This document shows positions 9,200 to 18,343 of a stretch of DNA of 64,000 nucleotides, piece after piece. A program made the position numbers and the translations under genes. Each line of letters begins with the position of its first letter. The first letter of the stretch is position 1. Source of the DNA: Bacteroidales bacterium (GTDB lineage Bacteria > Bacteroidota > Bacteroidia > Bacteroidales > Marinilabiliaceae); assembly GCA_024401355.1 (NCBI GenBank), contig JAKSLF010000001.1:1-64000 (forward strand), given 5' to 3'. The notes below the pieces were generated by a model. That model was not told the DNA's origin, did no database searches, and was given only the letters and a program-made list of their open reading frames with translations.

Positions 9200-9698
9200 G
9201 CTTTACGATATCGATGTCGTACCCGTCTAGATAATAGTAAATCAGTTTTTGTATGGTTTCGTCGGTAAAGGTATAAACTTCTTTAATGGTGTCTTTGACA
9301 AGAACTTCACTATAGCAGTTTCTGTCAATGGATTTAACAGTCGAAAATAATCTAATACTTCCTATTTTATAAGCTGGTGGAATGCACAGTATTGAATCGC
9401 CTATTTCAATATTAATTCCATAAAAAGAATATATAGGTATATCTTTCCCATCGATGTCAACACTATCATGACCTCCATTGATATATTCGAGAATTTGTTC
9501 AGCTCCGTAAGAGTTGCTTGCTATAAAGTAGGAAGTTTCTGCGTTTTCATGTTCAACAGATATTTTCATATCAGATGATGAAAGATTTCGAATTATGACT
9601 TTGGTATATTTTAGGCTTATGCCGTCGTCGTCATTGTTTTTATCGCATGATATAAATGCGAGGCATAATGCTGCGAGAATAAAGTAGTATGTTTTCAT
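9192..9698 (-). CDS. Small lipoprotein, first gene of the TonB receptor operon
   Basis: 168 residues from the ATG at 9698, chosen because it starts a lipoprotein signal (MKTYYFILAALCLAFISC, Cys18) while the longer frame begins 12 residues earlier without a signal. The mature protein starts with an acidic linker (DKNNDDDG), then a DUF4625/DUF4377-like small beta domain cannot be excluded, but I recognise no family with confidence. It ends 8 bases inside the receptor gene. A consensus promoter is immediately upstream, so it leads the operon. Confidence 0.8.
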   Translation of the reverse strand: MKTYYFILAALCLAFISCDKNNDDDGISLKYTKVIIRNLSSSDMKISVEHENAETSYFIASNSYGAEQILEYINGGHDSVDIDGKDIPIYSFYGINIEIGDSILCIPPAYKIGSIRLFSTVKSIDRNCYSEVLVKDTIKEVYTFTDETIQKLIYYYLDGYDIDIVKHE

Positions 9699-9731
9699 TA
9701 GTGCACATTGTATTATTTGAATTGTTGAATA

Positions 9732-9763
9732 CAAAGGTACAACAATTATAATAAGATGCCAAA
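9732..9763 (-). promoter_or_regulatory. Promoter of the lipoprotein / TonB receptor / DUF4249 operon
   Basis: Minus strand: TTTG, 20 bases, TACCTTTG. Full match to the Bacteroidota consensus at ideal spacing. Confidence 0.8.
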
Positions 9764-9813
9764 TATTATTGTTATTATATCGCTAAAAGTTTGGGAATTT
9801 CATAAATGACATC

Positions 9814-9849
9814 ACAAAAAAAGCTGTCGGACAGTTGTCTGACAGCTTT
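9814..9849 (-). terminator. Intrinsic terminator after the universal stress gene
   Basis: Arms at 9820-9833 and 9836-9849 pair over 14 positions with one G-U, followed on the minus strand by a run of T. It lies 27 bases past the stop of the stress protein gene. Confidence 0.85.
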
Positions 9850-9876
9850 ATAATGGTTAACGGGAAAGGTCTCGTA

Positions 9877-10704
9877 TTAGAAATTCTGGTAAGCGAGTTT
9901 AACTTCGCTACGTGGGTTAACCACGAAAACAGGAATTTCAGCTTCGTTGGCGATGATAGTCTGCTCGTAAGCGCCGAGGATGTAATCGTGGAATGCGATA
10001 TCGCGAGTAGTGGTGATCATGATTACATCAGAGTTGTGTTCGCGAGCGTACTTGAGCGAGAGTTCATAGAAAGAGCCGCGCTGGTCGAGCCAAACTGTAT
10101 CGAAGTCGATTTCGCGCTCAGCGAGATACTTCTTGCAGAACGACATGTTGGCCTTAGTAGGGTTGTCGTACATAGGTCCGTTGCCCTGCTGTCCGAGGAG
10201 GCTAACCTTGATTTTGCTAAGGTAGGAGAGCATGCTAACCCACTTGAGCTTTTCCTTAGTTTCGAGTTTGTAGTCGACAGGGAAGAGTATGTCGCTGACC
10301 TCGTTGTAGCAAGGTTCCTTCTGAACGATGAGGTAAGGTACGTGGCATCCGACGATGACCTTGAGGGCCCAGGAGCCAGTAATTTTCTGCATGCCCTTCA
10401 TGCCGTGTGTACCCATAACGACGCAGACGCTCTTGAGTTCGTCGACAACCTCGTTGATGGTCTTAAAAATAGTGCCTTCTCTGGTGATGTGCTTAACAGT
10501 AGCACCGAGCTGGGCAGTAAACTTGTTGGCAATCTCAGTGAGTTTGCCCTCGGCTTCAGCAGCTTCGGACGCCTTCTTGACGATATGCAGAAGGATGACC
10601 TCGGCGTTCATATTCTTAGCCATAATAGCCGCATGCTTGATAGCGAAATCGGCCTTTTCCGTAAAGTCGTACGGAACGATAATAGAGTCACTAAAATTAC
10701 TCAT
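9877..10704 (-). CDS. Universal stress protein, tandem Usp domains
   Basis: 275 residues from the ATG at 10704; a longer frame would need a TTG start. N-terminal Usp domain (about 1-135) begins DSIIVPYDFTEKADFAIKHA and carries a GTHG...GS stretch resembling the UspA nucleotide-binding motif. The C-terminal half (about 145-275, DILFPVDYKLETKEKL ... VIMITTTRD) is a second, degenerate Usp domain. Two-domain UspA proteins are common in Bacteroidota and are soluble stress-response proteins; whether this one binds ATP is uncertain because the second motif is lost. It stands alone between a terminator and a divergent cyclase gene. Confidence 0.9.
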   Translation of the reverse strand: MSNFSDSIIVPYDFTEKADFAIKHAAIMAKNMNAEVILLHIVKKASEAAEAEGKLTEIANKFTAQLGATVKHITREGTIFKTINEVVDELKSVCVVMGTHGMKGMQKITGSWALKVIVGCHVPYLIVQKEPCYNEVSDILFPVDYKLETKEKLKWVSMLSYLSKIKVSLLGQQGNGPMYDNPTKANMSFCKKYLAEREIDFDTVWLDQRGSFYELSLKYAREHNSDVIMITTTRDIAFHDYILGAYEQTIIANEAEIPVFVVNPRSEVKLAYQNF

Positions 10705-10791
10705 AGAAGTAAGGTATATAATCAATCGTTAAAAATAGTAGTTTATTTGCAAAAAAAAAAGTAAATTGCGGAATATTTGAAGGGGTGAATT

Positions 10792-12459
10792 ATGACGTTT
10801 AGAGTTAATATATTAAAACACAGCATGTTAATGGCATTGATGATATTTTTCATATCTGATGCCATGGGGCAAGAAATATACTATAGTGAGGGAGTCTCAC
10901 AATTTAGGCGAGCAGAGTCGGAAGAAATAGAGACGAGTTCGGATGGTATAATTTTGAGTTGGACGACTGAGCGGAGGTTTGCAGGTCCGTGGACGGTGAT
11001 GGTGAGGGAGAATGGAGAGCTAAAGGACTCGACGGAGGTAGAGATAGCGGCGTATGAGGTTGACATGAGGCGAGTGAGTGATGTGGAAGTGGAGATAATG
11101 AGTTGTGACCTGAAGTCGACGATAAGTGTAAGAGTGACTCATGAGACGAATTACTGGTGGGTGTTATACCTTATATTATTAATAGGTATAATAGTGCTAG
11201 GTACATACCTATTTATATTATATGCGAAACGGAAGCGTGAGAAGATGGAGCGAGAGGCGGAGACTCCTGCTCCGAGACATACGCGGAAGTATGAGAGTGC
11301 GACGGTATTGTTTTCGGACATCCAAGGATTCACGAAGATAGCGGAGCACATGAATCCGGAGCAGCTGGTGGACGAGTTGGACAAGTATTTCATATATTTT
11401 GACGAGCTAGTAGACAGGTATAATGTAGAGAAGATAAAGACGATAGGTGATGCGTACATGTGTGCTGGTGGAGTTCCGGACCTGGATAGTGCGAATCCGA
11501 TAGAGGTGGCGTTGGTAGGTCTTGGGATGATAGACTACGTGAAGGAGAGACAGACGAAAGCCGGAGCATTCTGGAACATGCGAGTGGGCATCCACACGGG
11601 TCCGCTGGTATCTGCGGCGCTAGGAAACAAGAAGAAATCGTTTGACATCTGGGGTGATTCGGTGAACACGGCATCGCGAATGGAGTCGTCGGGAGTACCT
11701 GGTGAGGTGAACGTGAGTGGCGACACATATATGAAGATATCGGAGTATTTCGAGTGTGAGCATCGAGGCAGGATGCCTGTGAAGTACAAAGGTGAGATAG
11801 ACATGTATTTCGTGAAGAGGCTGAAGCCGGAGTATGCGGAGCAGGGAAGCACGTGCAGGCCGAACAAAGTGCTGATACAGCGAATACAGGCGATGAAGGT
11901 GGATGATGTGCTGGCGGAATATAGCGAGAGACTGAAGAGTGAGGAATTGCCATATTTTGTGAGCAGACTAGAGATGCTGATGATGCAGTGTGAGATGCTG
12001 TGTTATGCAGAGGGAATGACAGTCAGGGATTCGATGATAGCGAAGTTGTTGTTGCTGTATGGATATGCGAACAATGAGTGTCCAAAGGAGATGAAGCTGG
12101 AGATGAATGATCTGGTGAAGAGGTTGCGGAAGATGAACTTTGAGGATGAGGAGATAGAGGACATGCAGAAGTTGCTGCTGAGAGGAGTGCAGGGGAAGAA
12201 GCCGGAGACGCATATAGAGGAAGTGGTGTATGATACCTATAATATGATGTATGGAAGGATGGACTTTGCGAAGCAGATAAAAGTGCTGTATGAGTGTTCT
12301 TCGACATCGGGTCGACATTTTTCGAAGAAAGACTGGCTGAAGCAGCAGGACAAGATGCTGAATGAGCTGACATATTACACGGTATCGGCGAGGGAATTGG
12401 CTGAAGTGCCTGTAGTGAAGCAAAAAGAGATATTGGAACAAATAATTCGTTTGTTTTAG
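10792..12459 (+). CDS. Membrane-anchored class III adenylate cyclase
   Basis: 555 residues: signal peptide (about 1-26), extracytoplasmic beta domain (27-120), one transmembrane helix (about 121-144), then a class III cyclase domain (about 167-345). All catalytic positions are visible: metal-binding D176 (FSDIQGFT) and D220 (GDAYM), transition-state N292 and R296 (NTASRME). The base-selecting pair is K216 and D285, the adenine-specific combination rather than the Glu/Cys pair of guanylate cyclases. A helical C-terminal domain (about 355-555) of unknown role follows; it could be a degenerate HD-like output or sensor domain. Likely makes cAMP in response to an envelope signal. A separate -7 box follows it, so it is probably not cotranscribed with the bactofilin. 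Confidence 0.88.
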   Translation: MTFRVNILKHSMLMALMIFFISDAMGQEIYYSEGVSQFRRAESEEIETSSDGIILSWTTERRFAGPWTVMVRENGELKDSTEVEIAAYEVDMRRVSDVEVEIMSCDLKSTISVRVTHETNYWWVLYLILLIGIIVLGTYLFILYAKRKREKMEREAETPAPRHTRKYESATVLFSDIQGFTKIAEHMNPEQLVDELDKYFIYFDELVDRYNVEKIKTIGDAYMCAGGVPDLDSANPIEVALVGLGMIDYVKERQTKAGAFWNMRVGIHTGPLVSAALGNKKKSFDIWGDSVNTASRMESSGVPGEVNVSGDTYMKISEYFECEHRGRMPVKYKGEIDMYFVKRLKPEYAEQGSTCRPNKVLIQRIQAMKVDDVLAEYSERLKSEELPYFVSRLEMLMMQCEMLCYAEGMTVRDSMIAKLLLLYGYANNECPKEMKLEMNDLVKRLRKMNFEDEEIEDMQKLLLRGVQGKKPETHIEEVVYDTYNMMYGRMDFAKQIKVLYECSSTSGRHFSKKDWLKQQDKMLNELTYYTVSARELAEVPVVKQKEILEQIIRLF

Positions 12460-12480
12460 CGAAGGTTGTTAAATATTTTA

Positions 12481-12488
12481 TATATTTG
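12481..12488 (+). promoter_or_regulatory. Putative -7 box for the bactofilin-atp operon
   Basis: TATATTTG matches TAnnTTTG, 72 bases before the bactofilin ATG. No good -33 element is seen, and the area is AT-rich, so confidence is moderate. Confidence 0.5.
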
Positions 12489-12559
12489 TAATCGGTAATT
12501 AATGAGGGGCATATTTCTGCAGGAGTGGGGATGTGCCTAAAACACAAATAAGGATAACG

Positions 12560-12940
12560 ATGTCAAAAGGATATGAAGTAGAGAACAAGTTGCCAAACAT
12601 CATAGGTTCGGGCACGAAGATCGTAGGTGATCTGGAGACGAACGGTGACTTGCGTGTAGATGGTGTCATCGAGGGAAACATAGTGTCGAAGGGCAAGCTA
12701 GTGCTTGGCCAGGGAGGCAATATCAAGGGGACCGTGAAGTGTGCGAATGCGGAGTTATCGGGCACATTTGACGGGAAGATAGAAGTGAATGAGTTGTTGT
12801 CGTTGAGGAGTACGGCAGTATTCAGTGGTGAGATGTCGATAGCGAAGCTCAGCATAGAGCCGGGTGCGGCATTCAACGGCACATGCAAGATGGCGGACAA
12901 GAACAAGGTAGCGGCGCCGGCAGAAGCGCCAAAGAAATAA
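12560..12940 (+). CDS. Bactofilin (polymer-forming cytoskeletal protein)
   Basis: 126 residues from the ATG at 12560, preceded by AAGGA; a longer frame needs a GTG start. The central beta-helix of short repeated turns (IVGDLETNGDLRVDGVIEG, then GKLVLGQGGNIKGTV) is the bactofilin signature, and the Lys/Ala-rich tail is typical. Bactofilins polymerise without nucleotide and scaffold envelope proteins. It is the first gene of the ATP synthase operon and its end overlaps the next frame by 58 bases. In Bacteroidota a bactofilin next to the Fo genes recurs, suggesting coexpression with the synthase; a physical link is inference. Confidence 0.93.
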   Translation: MSKGYEVENKLPNIIGSGTKIVGDLETNGDLRVDGVIEGNIVSKGKLVLGQGGNIKGTVKCANAELSGTFDGKIEVNELLSLRSTAVFSGEMSIAKLSIEPGAAFNGTCKMADKNKVAAPAEAPKK

Positions 12941-13299
12941 GTGCATTGAAATATGTGTTGCTAGGGATGTTGCTCTGCGTGGCGGAGTGGCAGACGGGTT
13001 TGGCCTTGGGTTATGAAGTGGAGCCTGTGAGGATGGTGCTGACGGCGATGTTGCCGTGTGTGCTGGAATGGGTGAAGCAGATGATGATAGAGCGGGGCTG
13101 GCCGGCGAGGTTGGCAAAAAATATGTTGTTTCCGCTGATGGTGGAGATGGTGCGTTATATACTTATAATAGTAGCACTTATGTTGCTTACCTCGATGTTG
13201 TCGAAAGAGAAATCGCTCTATGCAATATTATTTTGTGTGAACTTTTTTGTGGTTATTATCGTAAATACGATAGTGAACTTGGAGAAAAACAAACAATAG
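12883..13299 (+). CDS. Small membrane protein in the AtpI/AtpZ position of the ATP synthase operon
   Basis: Up to 138 residues, with about four hydrophobic helices (ALKYVLLGMLLCVAEW; RMVLTAMLPCVLEW; LIIVALMLLTSML; LYAILFCVNFFVVIIV). The first ~20 residues overlap the bactofilin gene in another frame and look non-hydrophobic, so the true start may be a TTG near 12946 or the ATG near 12967. Position between bactofilin and atpB matches the AtpI-like slot, but the sequence lacks a recognisable AtpI motif. Probable assembly or ion-handling accessory of Fo, by position only. Confidence 0.7.
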   Translation: MQDGGQEQGSGAGRSAKEISALKYVLLGMLLCVAEWQTGLALGYEVEPVRMVLTAMLPCVLEWVKQMMIERGWPARLAKNMLFPLMVEMVRYILIIVALMLLTSMLSKEKSLYAILFCVNFFVVIIVNTIVNLEKNKQ

Positions 13300-13304
13300 A
13301 AGAT

Positions 13305-14372
13305 ATGAAGAACACAGCATTGTCATTGTTGATGTTGGCATGGGCGCTGATAATGCCTATGCAGTCGGTGGCGCAGGAAGAGTTGCCATCAGACAGCATT
13401 GCTGCCACTCATGAGGAGTCAGAGGGCGAAGGCTTTGACATGATGAAGGTGATAGGTCATCATATATCTAATTCACATACATGGGATGTTTTTGCATACG
13501 AGAACAGTGCGGGTGAGGAGGTTCAGATAAGGATACCTCTGCCTGTGATGGCGTATTACAATGGAGACTTCCTTTTCACAATGTCGTCGAGCTTTTATGA
13601 CGGCAAGAAGGTGGAGCATGGTGTGAATGTGTATTACATGGAGCATGACAAGTTGAGAGTAGAGGGGACAGAGGATGTGCCTTTTGACTTTTCGATAACG
13701 AGGAATGTGGCATCGATGTTCATGAGCTGTATACTATTATTATTAGTATTTGTAGGTACAGCGAGATCGTACAGGAAGAGTGAGGTGCCACGAGGAGGTC
13801 ATTCGCTAGTAGAGATGGCGGTATTGTTTGTGAAAGACATCGCCGACGACCAGATAGGCAAGGAGAAGTCGGGCAAGTATACGAACTACCTGTTGACATT
13901 GTTCTTCTTCATCTGGTTTAACAACCTTATTGGTTTGTTGCCATTCTTCCCTGGTGGATCGAACTTGTCTGGTAACATATCGTTTACGGCGATTTTGGCG
14001 ATATTTACCTTTATAATAACGAACTGGAATGGTACGAAGGCATATTGGAAGCACAACTTGACAGTTCCGGGTGTGCCAGCGTTGATGAAAGTGATATTGA
14101 TACCGGTGGAGATAATCAGTATGTTCACGAAGCCATTTACGCTTCTTGTCCGTCTGTTTGCGAACATCACTGGTGGTCACATATTGGTGATAAGCCTGTT
14201 CTCGATAATCTTCTTGATGCATACGTACTGGATGGGTATACCGTCGGTGTTGCTGGCGTTCCTGATATTCACTCTTGAGTTGATATTCGGTGCATTGCAG
14301 GCATATATATTTACGTTGTTGTCGGCGTTGTATATAGGTTTGGCTGTGAACCAGGAGGAGCACCATGAGTAA
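13305..14372 (+). CDS. atpB: F1Fo ATP synthase subunit a
   Basis: 355 residues from the ATG at 13305, six bases after the previous stop. Bacteroidota type: a signal-like N-terminus (MKNTALSLLMLAWALIMPMQSVAQ) and an extra ~100-residue extracytoplasmic segment precede the five-helix subunit a core. The stator arginine essential for proton transfer is R283 in LLVRLFANITGGH. With the c ring (atpE) it forms the proton channel of Fo. Head of atpB-E-F-H-A-G. Confidence 0.97.
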   Translation: MKNTALSLLMLAWALIMPMQSVAQEELPSDSIAATHEESEGEGFDMMKVIGHHISNSHTWDVFAYENSAGEEVQIRIPLPVMAYYNGDFLFTMSSSFYDGKKVEHGVNVYYMEHDKLRVEGTEDVPFDFSITRNVASMFMSCILLLLVFVGTARSYRKSEVPRGGHSLVEMAVLFVKDIADDQIGKEKSGKYTNYLLTLFFFIWFNNLIGLLPFFPGGSNLSGNISFTAILAIFTFIITNWNGTKAYWKHNLTVPGVPALMKVILIPVEIISMFTKPFTLLVRLFANITGGHILVISLFSIIFLMHTYWMGIPSVLLAFLIFTLELIFGALQAYIFTLLSALYIGLAVNQEEHHE

Positions 14373-14432
14373 TGGATAATTGACAATGGATAATAAATAA
14401 CATAAAATATTAACAACTAAAAATTTAAAGCT

Positions 14433-14630
14433 ATGAACTTAATTAGTGTTGGTTTGGGTTTGATCGTTATCGGTCTTGGTCTTGGTATCGGTAACATCGG
14501 TAAGTCAGCTCTTGACGCGATGGCACGTCAGCCAGAGATGGCAGGAAAGATTCAGGCAGCAATGCTTATCGCTGCAGGTATGGTGGAAGGTGCTGGCCTG
14601 TTTGCGATCGTTGTAGCAATGATCTCATAG
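14433..14630 (+). CDS. atpE: F1Fo ATP synthase subunit c
   Basis: 65 residues, two helices joined by the polar loop ARQPEM. The ion-binding carboxylate is E52 in MVEGAGLF. The residues around it (no Gln in helix 1 facing it, Gly-Ala after the Glu) fit a proton rather than sodium ring. It is short for a c subunit because the N-terminal leader found in some Bacteroidota proteins is absent. Codon choice is of the highly expressed type, fitting the multi-copy ring. Confidence 0.97.
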   Translation: MNLISVGLGLIVIGLGLGIGNIGKSALDAMARQPEMAGKIQAAMLIAAGMVEGAGLFAIVVAMIS

Positions 14631-14672
14631 TGTGTGAAATAAATTATTAAGCAAACATAAAAGAAAAAGATT

Positions 14673-15167
14673 ATGGATCTTTTGTCTCCGGAACCGGGAT
14701 TAGTCATCTGGTCTGGTCTTACCTTTCTGGTGCTTGTCTTAGTTCTCGGCAAATTTGCATGGAATCCGATGTTGGGTGCCATCAAGGAGCGTGAGGACAA
14801 GATATCGCAGGCTCTGAAGGCTGCAGAAGAGGCAGCGTTGGAGTATAAGAAGATAGAGGAGAGCAGAGCCAAGATGGAGGCAGAATCTCGACTCGAGCGT
14901 GAGAACATCCTGAAGGAGGCACGCGCGATAAAAGATTCGATGATAGAGGAGGCGCGCCAACAGGCGAAGGAAGCTGCGGAGAAAGTCAGTGCAGACGCGA
15001 GAGCTCAGATAGCGAAGGAGAAGGCGGATGCGGTGACGGAATTGAGGCAGCAAGTAGCCAAGTTGTCAGTAGAGATAGCTGGGCGCATCTTGTCAGAAGA
15101 CCTGCAGGCCGATGGCAAGCAGGAGAAGTTAATCGAGAAGTACCTCAACGAGAGCAATTTCAACTAA
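14673..15167 (+). CDS. atpF: F1Fo ATP synthase subunit b
   Basis: 164 residues: one N-terminal membrane helix (about 9-27, LVIWSGLTFLVLVLVLGKF) followed by a long charged coiled coil (about 35-140), the peripheral stalk that ties subunit a to F1 through delta. Normal length for the family. 12 bases separate it from atpH. Confidence 0.96.
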   Translation: MDLLSPEPGLVIWSGLTFLVLVLVLGKFAWNPMLGAIKEREDKISQALKAAEEAALEYKKIEESRAKMEAESRLERENILKEARAIKDSMIEEARQQAKEAAEKVSADARAQIAKEKADAVTELRQQVAKLSVEIAGRILSEDLQADGKQEKLIEKYLNESNFN

Positions 15168-15179
15168 CCGAGATAAGCA

Positions 15180-15716
15180 ATGGATGGTGGACTTATAGCT
15201 AGACGTTATGCGACGGTGCTGTATGAGTATGGTGCTGAAAAGGGCAAGACGGCCGAAATATATGACGATGTCAACATAGTACGTGGTGCGCTTAGTGAGA
15301 ATCCGCGAGCGAAGGAGCTTTTGGGTTCGCCGCTGACGAAGGGTGCCGAGAAGAAGGCGTTGTTGTCGGCAGTATTTGGTGGACGCGTGTCGCAGGAGAC
15401 ATCGGACTTCATGTCGTTTGTTGTAGACAAGGAGCGTGAAGAGATGCTAGACGAGATATTGCGAGTATATCAGGTGGTCTACAAGGAGCATAACGGAATA
15501 AAGACAGCAGAGGTGACGACAGCGAAGGAGTTGACAGCGGAGAAGCAGTCGGCGTTGACAGCGCAGTTGTCGGCGAAGCTAGGCACGCAAGTGGAAGTGA
15601 GCTATAAGAGTGATGCGTCGCTGATAGGTGGCGTGATCATCCGTGTAGACGGTAAGCAGCTTGATCTCAGTGTAGCCCGACAGTTGTCGGACATAGAGAA
15701 GGAGTTGACGGTATAG
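15180..15716 (+). CDS. atpH: F1Fo ATP synthase subunit delta
   Basis: 178 residues, full length. N-terminal helical bundle (IARRYATVLYEYGAEKG) that binds the top of F1 alpha, and a C-terminal domain with DASLIGGVIIRVDGKQLDLSV, the family signature, which binds subunit b. Sits between atpF and atpA in the standard order. Confidence 0.96.
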   Translation: MDGGLIARRYATVLYEYGAEKGKTAEIYDDVNIVRGALSENPRAKELLGSPLTKGAEKKALLSAVFGGRVSQETSDFMSFVVDKEREEMLDEILRVYQVVYKEHNGIKTAEVTTAKELTAEKQSALTAQLSAKLGTQVEVSYKSDASLIGGVIIRVDGKQLDLSVARQLSDIEKELTV

Positions 15717-15749
15717 TGATTCATTAACAATCATCCTCAAACGAAAATT

Positions 15750-17327
15750 ATGGAGAACATAAAAGCGTCAGAAGTATCGAGCTTGCTCAAGCAGCAGCTG
15801 GAGAAGTTCGAATCTTCGATGAATATGGAGGAGGTCGGCACAGTGTTGAGTGTAGGTGATGGTATAGCCCAGGCCTATGGTCTAGACAATGTGCAGGCGA
15901 ACGAGCTGGTCGAGATAGGTGAAGCGACAGGAGTTGTGATGAACCTAGAGCAGGACCACGTCGGCATCGTGCTCATGGGTCATGTAGACGACGTGAAGGA
16001 AGGCGACACAGTGAAGCGCACCGGCCGAATAGCCTCAATCAGAGTAGGCGACGGCATAGTAGGCCGCGTAGTAAATCCGCTGGGTGAGCCTATCGACGGC
16101 AAGGGTCCGATAGCAGGCACGTTGTATGAGATGCCATTGGAGCGTAAGGCTCCACAGGTGCTCTACCGTCAGCCAGTTAAGGAGCCATTGCAGACAGGCT
16201 TGAAAGCCATAGACTCGATGATTCCGATTGGTCGAGGTCAGCGTGAGCTTATCATTGGTGACCGTCAGACAGGAAAGACCGCGATAGCGATAGACACCAT
16301 CTTGAACCAGAAGAGTTTCTATGATGCGGGTCAGCCAGTATATTGTATCTATGTAGCGACGGGCCAGAAAGGTTCGACAGTAGCACAGATAGTGAACACG
16401 CTAGAGAAGCATGGTGCGATGGCATATACGACAGTAGTGTCGGCTACAGCATCAGACTCGGCAGCGATGCAGTTCTACTCACCATTTGCTGGTGCGGCGA
16501 TAGGCGAGTATTTCCGTGATTCGGGTCGTGCGGCGCTGATAGTATATGACGACTTGTCGAAGCAGGCCGTAGCATATCGTGAGGTGTCGTTGCTGCTTCG
16601 TCGTCCACCAGGACGTGAGGCGTATCCGGGTGATGTGTTCTATCTGCACTCAAGACTTCTTGAGAGAGCAGCGAAGATCATCAACAACGATGAGATTGCC
16701 AAGCAGATGAACGACCTTCCGGAGTCGTTGAAGCCTATTGTGAAGGGTGGTGGATCGTTGACAGCGCTTCCAATCATCGAGACACAGGCAGGTGACGTAT
16801 CGGCATATATTCCTACGAACGTGATATCGATCACCGACGGTCAGATATTCCTTGAGGGTTCGTTGTTCAATGCGGGTGTAAGACCAGCGATCAACGTAGG
16901 TATCTCGGTATCTCGAGTTGGTGGTTCGGCTCAGATAAAGTCGATGAAGAAAGTGGCCGGAACGTTGAAGCTTGACCAGGCTCAGTTCCGTGAGTTGGAG
17001 GCATTCTCAAAGTTCAGTTCAGACCTTGATGCGTCGACAATGGCTGTGCTTGACAAGGGTAGAAAGAACGTGGAATTGCTGAAGCAGCCACAGTATTCGC
17101 CAGTAAGAGTAGAGAACCAGGTAGCAGTGATCTATTGTGGTACTAAGGGCTTGATGAGGAACATACCTATATCGGCAGTAGCAGACTTCGAGAAAGCATT
17201 TATCGAAGAGATGGAGCTGACGCACAAGGATGTGCTAGAGACCTTGGCCGCAGGCAAGATAGACGACAATGTCACTGGAGTTCTTGAAGAAGTAGCAAGG
17301 CAGGTAAGCCTACGATTCACGAAATAA
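15750..17327 (+). CDS. atpA: F1 ATP synthase subunit alpha
   Basis: 525 residues. Walker A GDRQTGKT at 170-177, the alpha/beta signature with [21 protein letters not shown], and [10 protein letters not shown] are all present. Alpha forms the non-catalytic nucleotide sites of the F1 hexamer. The catalytic beta gene (atpD) and epsilon (atpC) are not in this window, so the operon is split. Confidence 0.98.
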   Translation: MENIKASEVSSLLKQQLEKFESSMNMEEVGTVLSVGDGIAQAYGLDNVQANELVEIGEATGVVMNLEQDHVGIVLMGHVDDVKEGDTVKRTGRIASIRVGDGIVGRVVNPLGEPIDGKGPIAGTLYEMPLERKAPQVLYRQPVKEPLQTGLKAIDSMIPIGRGQRELIIGDRQTGKTAIAIDTILNQKSFYDAGQPVYCIYVATGQKGSTVAQIVNTLEKHGAMAYTTVVSATASDSAAMQFYSPFAGAAIGEYFRDSGRAALIVYDDLSKQAVAYREVSLLLRRPPGREAYPGDVFYLHSRLLERAAKIINNDEIAKQMNDLPESLKPIVKGGGSLTALPIIETQAGDVSAYIPTNVISITDGQIFLEGSLFNAGVRPAINVGISVSRVGGSAQIKSMKKVAGTLKLDQAQFRELEAFSKFSSDLDASTMAVLDKGRKNVELLKQPQYSPVRVENQVAVIYCGTKGLMRNIPISAVADFEKAFIEEMELTHKDVLETLAAGKIDDNVTGVLEEVARQVSLRFTK

Positions 17328-17339
17328 TAGAGAAGGTGT

Positions 17340-18218
17340 ATGGCTAATTTAAAGGACATAAGAATGCGCATCAACTCGGTGCGAACAACGCGTCAGGTGA
17401 CGAGTGCCATGAAGATGGTGTCGGCAGCGAAGCTGAACAAGGCGCAGAGTGACATCGAGCATGCGAGACCTTTTGTAGGCAAGCTCCTCAGGATAGTCAA
17501 TTTCCTTGGCAATTCGGTGGAAAGCGTACAGGAGCGCTATGCTGGATTCCGTGTTAGCCAGAAAGGCAAAGTGTTGTTTGTGGCTATAGCCTCGAACAAA
17601 GGTCTGGCCGGAGCATTCAACTCGAACGTGGCGAAGGAAGTGGAGCGTCTGCTGGGTGAAGAATATAGCAGCATCGGGTCGGATATCGAGTTGATGAGTA
17701 TAGGCAAGCAGGCAGGCAAGGCGATGAAGGCGAGAAAGATGCAGACAGTGAAGGACTATAACGAGCTGTTTGACAACTTCTCGGCAGAAGCTGTCTATGA
17801 GATAGCGGATGAGTTGACAGAGAAATTTGTCAAGGGAGAATATCGCGAGATACACCTTGTCTACAACGAATTTGTCAACAAGTCGGTTCAGCGCATAGTG
17901 GACACCAAATATCTGCCTTTGGAGCTTGGCAAAGCAGAGGCAGAAGACAACACGATGCTTGACTTCATAGTGGAGCCAAGCAAAGAGGAAGTGTTGTCGG
18001 ACCTCATGCCACAGGCGATACGTTCGAAACTGTTTTCGGCAATACTTGATTCGGTAGCTTCGGAACATGCGGCACGAATGATGTCGATGAGCAAAGCGAC
18101 GGATAACGCTACAGAGTTGATAGGCGAACTGCAGTTGCAGTATAACAAAGCCCGTCAGAGTGCTATCACGAACGAGCTCATAGAGATTGTGAGTGGTGCT
18201 GAGGCGCTGAAGAACTAA
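17340..18218 (+). CDS. atpG: F1 ATP synthase subunit gamma
   Basis: 292 residues. N-terminal helix (DIRMRINSVRTTRQVTSAMKMVSAAKL) and C-terminal helix (MMSMSKATDNATELIGELQL ... NARQ-like KARQSAITNELIEIVSGAEAL) form the rotor coiled coil; the central Rossmann-like part lies between. Last gene of the operon, followed by a strong terminator. Confidence 0.97.
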   Translation: MANLKDIRMRINSVRTTRQVTSAMKMVSAAKLNKAQSDIEHARPFVGKLLRIVNFLGNSVESVQERYAGFRVSQKGKVLFVAIASNKGLAGAFNSNVAKEVERLLGEEYSSIGSDIELMSIGKQAGKAMKARKMQTVKDYNELFDNFSAEAVYEIADELTEKFVKGEYREIHLVYNEFVNKSVQRIVDTKYLPLELGKAEAEDNTMLDFIVEPSKEEVLSDLMPQAIRSKLFSAILDSVASEHAARMMSMSKATDNATELIGELQLQYNKARQSAITNELIEIVSGAEALKN

Positions 18219-18272
18219 AAAGTTTACAGAAATAGTGGTGGTATGGTAAGTGCTACCATTATGTAATAGCAT

Positions 18273-18314
18273 AAATATTTGTCGGTGTTAGTTATAACAT
18301 CGACAAATATTTTT
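18273..18314 (+). terminator. Intrinsic terminator of the ATP synthase operon
   Basis: Arms 18273-18290 and 18295-18312 pair over 18 positions (one G-U) around a GTTA loop and end in a run of T. One of the strongest hairpins in the window. Confidence 0.88.
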
Positions 18315-18343
18315 AATGTATTTGTTATTATCTGTTTTTAAGT

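Noticed and set aside
11390-11953. 187-residue minus-strand frame inside the cyclase gene
   Set aside because: Low-quality Cys/Pro/Ser-rich composition and full overlap with the cyclase catalytic domain.
18254-18275. TTATG-TAATAG-CATAA as a dif-like recombination site near the skew change
   Set aside because: The arms are in the opposite order to known dif sites (CATAA-N6-TTATG) and the flanks do not match; it lies 7 kb from the skew change.
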